Shown in pieces: positions 57,293 through 64,000 of a stretch of DNA of 64,000 bases. The stretch comes from Setophaga petechia (taxonomy: Eukaryota; Chordata; Aves; Passeriformes; Parulidae), in assembly GCA_024362935.1 (NCBI GenBank), contig JANCRA010000030.1, positions 6,988,096 through 7,052,095 of the forward strand, given 5' to 3'. Each line of letters begins with the position of its first letter. Positions within the stretch are counted from its first letter, which is position 1. Position numbers and translations under genes: made by a program. Below the pieces are notes generated by a model. It saw only the letters and a program-made list of their open reading frames with translations, had not been told where the DNA came from and searched no databases.

Positions 57293-60200
57293 TTAAGTTT
57301 TACTATTTTTCTTGTTAGTTTTGTTCTTAACAGCAGCTTCCCACTTCTTTTTCTCCAGGGTGTAAAGTCTCATAGCTGCTTGTGCATCCTGGATCTGAAA
57401 GAGAACAGACCAGACAAGGATGTGAGATAATAAGCAGCTAAATCTTCCATCATTTTAATACATCCTTCCAATTAACATTTCATGATCTCTTTTTACATGT
57501 AGGCTCTGTGCCTAGTGAAAGGGATAAATGGTGTATTTAGAGTGCAGGGCCCACCACAAGGCTGTGTATTTCTGATTGTTATTTGGAAAGTCTTAAGAGA
57601 ATTTTGTCATTGATACAGTATCTATGAGTTTTGTTTCCCCAGTTCATTCCTCTTTTCCATCCTCCTGCCCACTGAAATAAAGGATCTGCTGAGGTTCAGG
57701 TGTGGCCTCTCCCACTGTTTATGCATCCTGCCACAGTGCACAGTGATGCTTTAGAGTAAACAGATCTTGATCATTGCTTTTCCCCCTGGGAATTCTAACA
57801 AGAATTCAGAGTTAAGAGTTGTGCAGAAGTTGTTTATGAAATGTGTGAACAGTGAGCAAGCTGAGATGACAATCTCACTGTTGCTGCAGTCCAAGCAGAG
57901 CTTGCTGAGTTCCACTGGGATGAAGGCACAGCCCTGGGGGCTGAACCAGAGCCAGAGCTGGATGTTCTGAGCAGGTACCTACCGAGCAGTGCTCTGCTGT
58001 CTGCACCTGGACATTGAGCAGTGTCTCACAGAGCAGCTTCAGGGATGGCCTGGAACTCTGGGGACAGAACAGATCATAAACCATGCTGTCTCACAGGACT
58101 CAAAATAACAGAGATGGGTGTTATATAAAAATATGTTCCTCAAAGAATAGCATATCTTAGTCTCTGCTGGTGAAATACCAGGAATAATTAGTTAATTAGA
58201 TTTTTGTGTGCATAGGTAGGAAAGAAGGAACAGGGTAAAAGCACAGGAGTGAGTCAGCAGCTCTGGACTCTGTTAATTGAGCACCTTCCCAGCAGTCTCT
58301 TACCTTGACTCTCTGTTTGAAAGGTTTGTATCTCTGTGTGTCTCTGATCTTCTTGTGAGGGTGATCAAGAAGTAGGACCTAGAAGAAATCACATTTTCAG
58401 TCTAAAATGTGTTACTGCATGAAACTTTACAGAGTTGAACGTGTAGCTGCCCATTGTTTCCTCCCAGCCACTGTAAGAGACACTTTAAAGCCATGAAAGG
58501 GCTGGATTCAGGTTTCCAGGAGCTCAGGTGTGTTCCCTTGATCCAGAATGATGGATCAGAAAGTTCATTTTCAATGTACCTTTAGGTCATTCCGTAGGGC
58601 GTGTCCAACTAAAATCCTTCCCTGCAGGATCTCAGCCACCTCCTTCTGAACTGTTTTAAAGTCTTCACCTAAAAATGCCACACAAGGAAAAACTTTCCAT
58701 GAGCAACCACTGCATCTTTTCTGGGAAGTAACTGATCCTTGGAACTGTAGTTTTTGTACAGTACACTGAATCTCTACTTGCTAGAACATAGAGAATTCCA
58801 TAAAAAGAAAATGATATTTTTTTATACTATGTTCCACCAGTTAATTCCTTCAAAGGTGTTAGTGATCACTGTATAAAAACACTTCTTCCCACAATTTTTC
58901 TTAGCATTAAGTTTAACTCCAATCTCAGCATTTTGCTTTCCCAGATTAGGTCTCACACCCTTCCAAGCTCAGCCAATGAGGCTTCTGTGACAACCCACTG
59001 AATCCTCCCTCTTGGGGGAACCCCTGGTACCTGAGTTTATGTTCTGAGGCCGGATGCCACTGACAGCTGTCCTGTAGTCTGTCACCTTCTCCGTGGGCTT
59101 GACATACTTGTCATACACACACTTGCCAAACTGGTTGACGATGGACACCCGAGCCAAGATGCTGTCCTCACCCTTGGGGCCAACCCCCACCATCTCACAG
59201 TCCATGGCCACGGCCCTGGTCAGCCTGGAAGGCAAAGGGACACCTTGGGGACACCTCTGCTGGAGCTGACAGGGGTCACACCTTGATGGGAGCAGGGCAA
59301 AGCCTGGCAGCAGGGGCAGGGAGATGTCAGCTCACTGTGCAGGTCAGTTATCAGAAGCCAGTCTGACTGCTCTGATATTATTGTTATTGTTGTTTGAAGG
59401 GATGGGACTACAATTAGGTTAAAAACATTTTACTATTCAGACAAACACTAGTCTCAGAGGCTGTGAGATTTATGAGAGTAAGTAATCAGTTATAGCTAAA
59501 GAGTAGTTTTAAGTTCTTTGTTACAAGACAATATAGAACTTTCTAATCTAACAGTTGCTACAAAGGTTATTTTACTTTTCTATTGCTTATTTCTACTGCA
59601 CTGTGTCTACTTTTATCTAATGGGTTATTATGTACATGTACACACACACTTTTCTATTATAACTTCTAAACTCTTAGCTTACTCTATACAATTACACCCT
59701 GACATTATAAACCCTTCACTATCTTATTAATACAATTTTTTACTTAAGGTATATTCTTACTTACAACTATAGAAACATGAGTTTATGATTTTTCTGCTTA
59801 ATATCTGTGTACTTTGTTTTTACATCAATCTAAGCTTCTTCTAAGGCTGCAGATCAAACCTTTCAGTGTCTCTGGAAGTTTCTATCCTCCCATTCCTCAC
59901 CCTTTGATGCCATCCTTCCCCCTGCAATGTCACTCACCCATCAAAAGCCTTTTCCTTAACCAGCACCTTCTCCACAGACTGGCATTGCTCTGTTTCAAGC
60001 CCCAGGTTCCTTCTGGCAATTTTTGCTGCTTCAGGTCCTAGTGCTGCTTCAATATCTTTGGGATCAACATCATCAAACCAGATGTCAGCCCTGGGAAGAA
60101 CAGATTTAATTACATTTAACACTCTCAAAGCAATCTGGTGTCTGTTGTACAAAAAGTATGTTTACTTTTAAAACCAAGAGATAAACCCTGTGAAAATTAA

Positions 60201-61338
60201 GTCTATGGCTGGCACCTCTGCAGGTTTCTTGTGTCTGAGGAGTTGGGGCAAAATGTTCAGAATTTAGTCTGGAAAAGTGCAGCTGTTTAGAATGTACCTC
60301 TCTGTGCTCCTCCCAAAATAAATATTCTCATCCAGGGCTGCTGCCTGAAATACTCACTCTTTGGGCTGCTGCTCCACAGGTTCCTCAGCTTTCCTCCTCT
60401 TATGTTTCAGCTCATCCTTCTCCTTCACAACAATGCCATTTTTCTTTTTTTCTTTGCTGCCTTTCCCATTGCTTTTGGTACCATTTAAGTTCTTATTTGC
60501 TGTAACCCCCTTGGATTCTGGCTTGGCCAAAGGAGGACTGGATTTAGCAGCACCATTGTCCATTTTATTTGTGGATTTGGCCTTTACCACATTCCCATTC
60601 CCATTGACTGCTGGGACTTCTGGCCTTTTAGCTGCTTTGAGTGGCTGCTTCTTTTTGGTGTCTGTTTGACCTGTGGAGATGGGCTTCTTGGAGTCATTTG
60701 CCTTTTGTTTCAGCAGCTAAAATGCCATTAAAAAAAAAAAAAAATTAGAAAGATAAAGAGCCAGAAAAGAGAAGGCTTTAAAGTGACCTAATTGTGTCCC
60801 TCCAGTACCTAAAAGGAGCCTTCAGGAAAAGGGGGAGAGGGACTATTCACAAGAGCCTGGAGTGATGGGACAAAGAGAATGACTTCAAGCGGTGTTAGAT
60901 GGATTTTGGGAAGAAATTCTTCTCAGTGAGGGTGGGCAGGCCCCAGCACAGGGTGCCCAGAGCAGCTGAGGCTGCCCCTGGATCCCTGGCAGTGCCCAAG
61001 GCCGGACTGGACACTGGGGTTTGCTGGGACAGTGGAAGCTGTCCCTGCCCTTTAAGTTAACTTCACCGCGGAGCTGCATTCAGGCACTGCCAGCATGGCC
61101 CCGCTGCTTCCCTGTCCCCACCGCATCCCTCGGTCCCCCTCACCTCCTGCAGCGCCTTCCAGTTGGAGGAGAACTCCTGCGGGTTGCGGGGGGGACCCAC
61201 AGCCGCCATGCCGGGGCCTTTGGACGCGGACGCTGCTTCCCCGAGGGCCTTCCTCTTCTTCCTCCTCTTCTTGCTCTTCCCGCGGGCCGCGCCGCTCGGG
61301 CCCGCCGCCTGCGGCTCCGCAGGGCTCTGCTTGACCAT
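57293..61338 (-). CDS. REXO4: REXO4, DEDDh-type 3'-5' exonuclease
   Basis: Nucleolar RNA exonuclease 4 family (yeast Rex4, Xenopus XPMC2), linked to rRNA processing. Eight minus-strand exons: 61338-61144, 60716-60358, 60090-59938, 59224-59031, 58668-58580, 58378-58304, 58057-57983, 57394-57293; 1242 bases, 413 residues (human 422). The first 200 residues are lysine-rich with a [10 protein letters not shown] nuclear signal, then [14 protein letters not shown]. The linker [20 protein letters not shown] precedes the nuclease domain. Catalytic residues are Asp244 and Glu246 ([15 protein letters not shown]), Asp328 (HALRNDLK), and His378 and Asp383 ([16 protein letters not shown]). Splice sites are canonical. 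The protein ends in a short lysine/asparagine-rich tail. It converges with STKLD1 and diverges from ADAMTS13. Confidence 0.96.
59390..59890. other. AT-rich insertion-like block in a REXO4 intron
   Basis: About 500 bases with far higher AT content than the flanks, between a GATATTATTGTTATTGTTG stretch and TCTCTGGAAGTTTCTATCC. It may be an old LTR in antisense, but I found no clear terminal repeats or target duplication. Confidence 0.3.
60885..61055 (+). mobile_element. CR1 LINE 3' fragment
   Basis: Forward CR1 end in REXO4 intron 1: TCAGTGAGGGTGGGCAGGCC, GGGTGCCCAGAGCAGCTGAG and GTGGAAGCTGTCCCTGCCC. It ends about 90 bases before exon 1. Confidence 0.85.
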
Positions 61339-61865
61339 GTCGGGGTCAGCGCGGTGGGACCAGGACAGGGACCGGGATCGGGATCAGGGGACAGCGAGTC
61401 CCACCCGGGCCGGCGCTGCCGCTGGGGGACCGGCACAGCGCCGCACCGCCCCGCCGGGAAACGCCGGCCCGCGCTTGGGTTCCGGGGCGGAGGGGGGCGG
61501 TTCCATGGTTCCGGGGCTGGGGGTCGCGGGGTGACCCCCACCCCACACGGGTGTGTCCGCAGGGCCACACGGCCCCCGAGCCGCCCCTCGGCCCGCCGGG
61601 GCTGGCTCACAATCCAGAGAAGCCGCGGTCATTGCGCAAGGGCGGCCGGCGCGGCCGCGTTCCCCGTGGACCCGCTCTGAGCGTGTTTGCTCAGGGGCTG
61701 TTTGCTCAAACGCTGCTTCTGCTCTTCCCTTCCGCTCCAAGTGAGGCCTCGGGCCGAAACCTCTCGGTGCTCGGCTGGGAGAGCTCGGCTCGTCCGGCAT
61801 GACCGTCAGCTTGGCGCTGCGGGCGCTCGCCGTGCTCCCGCTGGGGCTGTGCTGGCTCCCTGAGG
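61060..61865. promoter_or_regulatory. Bidirectional CpG-island promoter of REXO4 and ADAMTS13
   Basis: CpG-rich DNA over REXO4 exon 1 (ATG 61338, minus) and ADAMTS13 exon 1 (ATG 61799, plus), 460 bases apart. No TATA box is recognised. A GGGACCGGGATCGGGATCAGG stretch just upstream of the REXO4 ATG is a short GATCGG-type repeat. Confidence 0.65.
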
Positions 61866-63583
61866 TGAGTCTGACCTCGCAACGGCCCTTCCAGGAACGC
61901 TGCCGGCCTTCTAAGAAAAGCTAAAAAAAGAAAAAAAAAAAAAAAAGAAGAGGAGACGACGCGGTTCTAAGCCAAGCTCCGTCCGAGCTCGCTAATCACG
62001 AAGATAAAGCTGTTCCCTCCTTTGTGCAGCCCTTGCTCTGCTCTGAGGATTTGGCACTGGGGCTGCTGAGCTGTTTGCTGGCGTTCCTTCCAGCGACGGC
62101 AGAGCCTCGTGTCCATTTGTTTTTGCTCTTCTTCTTCCTCTTGCAGAAATTCCTGGGCGCTCTGGATGCGGGAGATGTTCTGTCTTACTTTGGAACCAGC
62201 TCAGTGGCTGATGGTATGCAGGGCTCAGTGTCCCTCGGTTTAGAGCACGTCTGGCCCTTGGGTTCTACCCCTGTGTGGCTGGCAGTGCAGAGAACTCTGA
62301 TTAACAACCCCTGAAATGAGCAGCTTTTGGTGTTTCTGAGTCCCAGTGCAAGTGAGACAATCTGGGTTTCAGTGTGAGTGGATGGAGAGTTGTGTCAGAG
62401 CTTCAGATCTGCTCAAGGAGATGTGCTCAACCTCTTTGCACATTTCTGCTCGGTCCCCATTCTCTGTATCAGTGTTTTTCTTCTGACAAAAGCTTTAGAC
62501 TGAGAGTAACTTTAAATACTTGTTAATTATTATTATTATTATTAATAAATGCACAAAGAGATTTGAATTCTGGGTCTGGATTGATGATAGTTCAGAATAA
62601 AGATATGTTTTGAAGTCTCAAATCCCTAAAGGAAGGGTGTTGTCTCCTTGTGAATTCACCTAGTGCTCATCCCAATGTCTTTGTCTGCATTGTGGTAATT
62701 CCCACTCAGTAATAGTTAAAATCTGGAGGAACGAAACTCTCAGCCTTTTTTAGATGAACTGTTCTCCTTCTTATTGAGAGAGCAAAAGCTCCAATAAATT
62801 TGGTGCCAGTTTCTGTTGTGTGTTCCCAGTCAGATTATCCTCATTTTGGAATACACAAAAGCACAGAAATTCTCTGGCTGTTGGCACCATGAACCCAAGA
62901 GGTCACAGTTGTCATTTTTAGGGTATTTTTCCTGGGGAAATAGACCTTACATTGGGTTTTTGTGTATCAACCTTCCTCATAACTGCTCCCCTTGTTCTGG
63001 TCTTGTTTCATTTCTTTCAGTACCTGAGTTTGTTGTGGCTGAGCCAACTTGCCCTTGTCAAGAAGAACATTTTGGGCTGAGGCCCTGTCGGGTCCAGCAC
63101 TGCTCCATCCAAGCCTGGGGGCAGCTCTATGCCTTTGAATTCCTGGAGGACCATGCCCTCCTTTCCTCCTCCTTTGTGAGCAGCCAGGTGGTGAACTCTT
63201 CCTTTGTTTTACTGAGGAGATTCCCAGGGAGCTGCTTTGCAGGTGGAAAAGCCCTGCAGCCTGCTGGGGCCAGCAGCAGAGTCACTTTCTGTGAAGGGCA
63301 GCTGGTGAGTATGAGCAGGAACAGGGGTGGCAGCTTCCTGCACCAAACATGTGTGAACCATCCACTGAATGAATCCCTGCCATCCCCACGGATAGCAAAC
63401 ATCTCTGGAATAACTCAGAGGTGGATTTTTATCTGCTTCAGCAAGGAGTGGTCACGGTGGGCGAGGAGAAGATTCACATCAGGCCAGTCAGGAGCAAAGA
63501 TGTGGCTCTGCTGAAGGACCTTGGCTTCTCCAGCCCCCACATCCTCTTCAAAAGTGCTGCAAAAGAGGCAAAACCAGCCAGAG
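61799..63583 (+). CDS. ADAMTS13: ADAMTS13 (5' exons: signal and propeptide)
   Basis: Plasma metalloprotease that cleaves von Willebrand factor. Four exons are visible: 61799-61864, 62147-62213, 63021-63304, 63442-63583 (186 residues, ending phase 1). The gene continues past 64000. Exon 1 is a signal peptide (LALRALAVLPLGLCWLPE). Exon 2 has FLGALDAGDVLSYFGTSS, matching the start of the mature-side human sequence (FLQALEPQAVSSYL as I recall). Exons 3-4 fit an ADAM/ADAMTS propeptide: AWGQLYAFEFLEDHALLSSS, SCFAGG, VTFCEGQLQGVVTVGEEKIH and a final PHILFKS. Exon 3 has six cysteines. The catalytic HExxH exon is outside the window. The name rests on position next to REXO4, the exon 2 match and the propeptide pattern. 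The last 400 bases hold no clear further exon. Confidence 0.8.
62524..62550. repeat. ATT microsatellite
   Basis: About seven ATT units in ADAMTS13 intron 2. Confidence 0.7.
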
Positions 63584-64000
63584 GTAACAGCCCTGCTGGA
63601 AAAGCTGTCTCCTGGAACATTGCTTCCATGAGCTCAGAGGGAAAATTGGTGTTTACAAATACAGGAGTAGACCTGAAAAGGATCCTCACCTCACCGAGGT
63701 GTGCCCAGTGTGTCTGATGTGGCTGGTTGTTATTTTGATGGCACAGGTGTGTTACTAAAGCTGCTGGCAGCTGAAAGACACCACCAGAAGTGGGAAAGCT
63801 GAGCAAGCCCCTGGAGAAGTGGAGTTGCAGCTGAGTTATTGCTGCCTTGGGGGAGAGGGAGTGGATGTGTAGGACCTTTTATGGTGCATTTGAACCTCCT
63901 GGTGTCCCTCTGTGCTGTCCAGCAGGGTGGGCTCCTCCTCGCCTGCACAAGAGGGCTGAGGCAGCTGTCAAACATCTGGAGCTGATGGTGGTGGCAGGGC

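Noticed and set aside
57236..57430. 64-codon plus-strand open frame
   Set aside because: Antisense to REXO4 exon 8 and its 3' UTR.
62816..63514. 232-codon plus-strand open frame
   Set aside because: It reads through ADAMTS13 intron sequence before and after exon 3. The splice-bounded exon explains the coding signal.

Overview
This window is vertebrate nuclear DNA, almost certainly from a bird and probably a songbird. It holds split genes with GT-AG introns, at least eleven 3' fragments of CR1-type LINEs, CpG-rich promoters and a solo LTR of a type I associate with passerine genomes. The gene set is that of human 9q34 (I expect chicken chromosome 17): GTF3C5 and CEL, then the Surfeit cluster (SURF1, SURF2, SURF4), STKLD1, REXO4 and ADAMTS13. 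Exons were assigned by eye from reading frame, splice sites and remembered protein families; no alignment or database search was run.

Region 1 (1-15.1 kb) holds the 5' exons of GTF3C5 and two complete tandem copies of CEL, the bile-salt-stimulated pancreatic lipase, all on the minus strand. The duplicated unit carried part of GTF3C5 exon 1, which survives as a CpG-depleted relic between the CEL copies. A third, short piece of the unit lies at about 15 kb. Both CEL copies encode 562 residues with an intact catalytic triad and without the C-terminal mucin-like repeat tail of mammalian CEL.

Region 2 (15.1-22.1 kb) is gene-poor and repeat-rich. It contains an old CR1 piece, two unidentified exon-like open stretches, a 1.9-kb CpG-rich 28-bp minisatellite with no stop codon in any minus-strand frame, and a second minisatellite. 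It ends with a perfectly open terminal exon of UBAC1 whose upstream exons I cannot find. RPL7A and MED22, the usual neighbours of SURF1, are absent. A rearrangement or an assembly junction may therefore lie here.

Region 3 (22.3-44.5 kb) is the compact Surfeit cluster. SURF1 (-) and SURF2 (+) start 66 bp apart. SURF2 and SURF4 (-) converge. SURF4 (-) and STKLD1 (+) diverge from a 271-bp CpG-rich gap. SURF1 has an unusual tandem amplification of the exon 8 splice-donor region. A solo LTR with a 6-bp target duplication sits in a SURF4 intron.

Region 4 (44.5-64 kb) holds STKLD1, a predicted pseudokinase with armadillo-like repeats, and REXO4, a DEDDh 3' exonuclease. Their tails meet with polyadenylation signals a few bases apart. 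REXO4 and the 5' exons of ADAMTS13 diverge from a shared CpG island. The ADAMTS13 start encodes a long cysteine-containing propeptide, unlike the very short one of the human enzyme.

The genes are mostly housekeeping: RNA polymerase III initiation, cytochrome oxidase assembly, ER cargo export and nucleolar RNA processing. CEL (intestinal lipid digestion) and ADAMTS13 (von Willebrand factor cleavage) are tissue-specific. I saw no prokaryotic features, tRNA, rRNA or CRISPR array.
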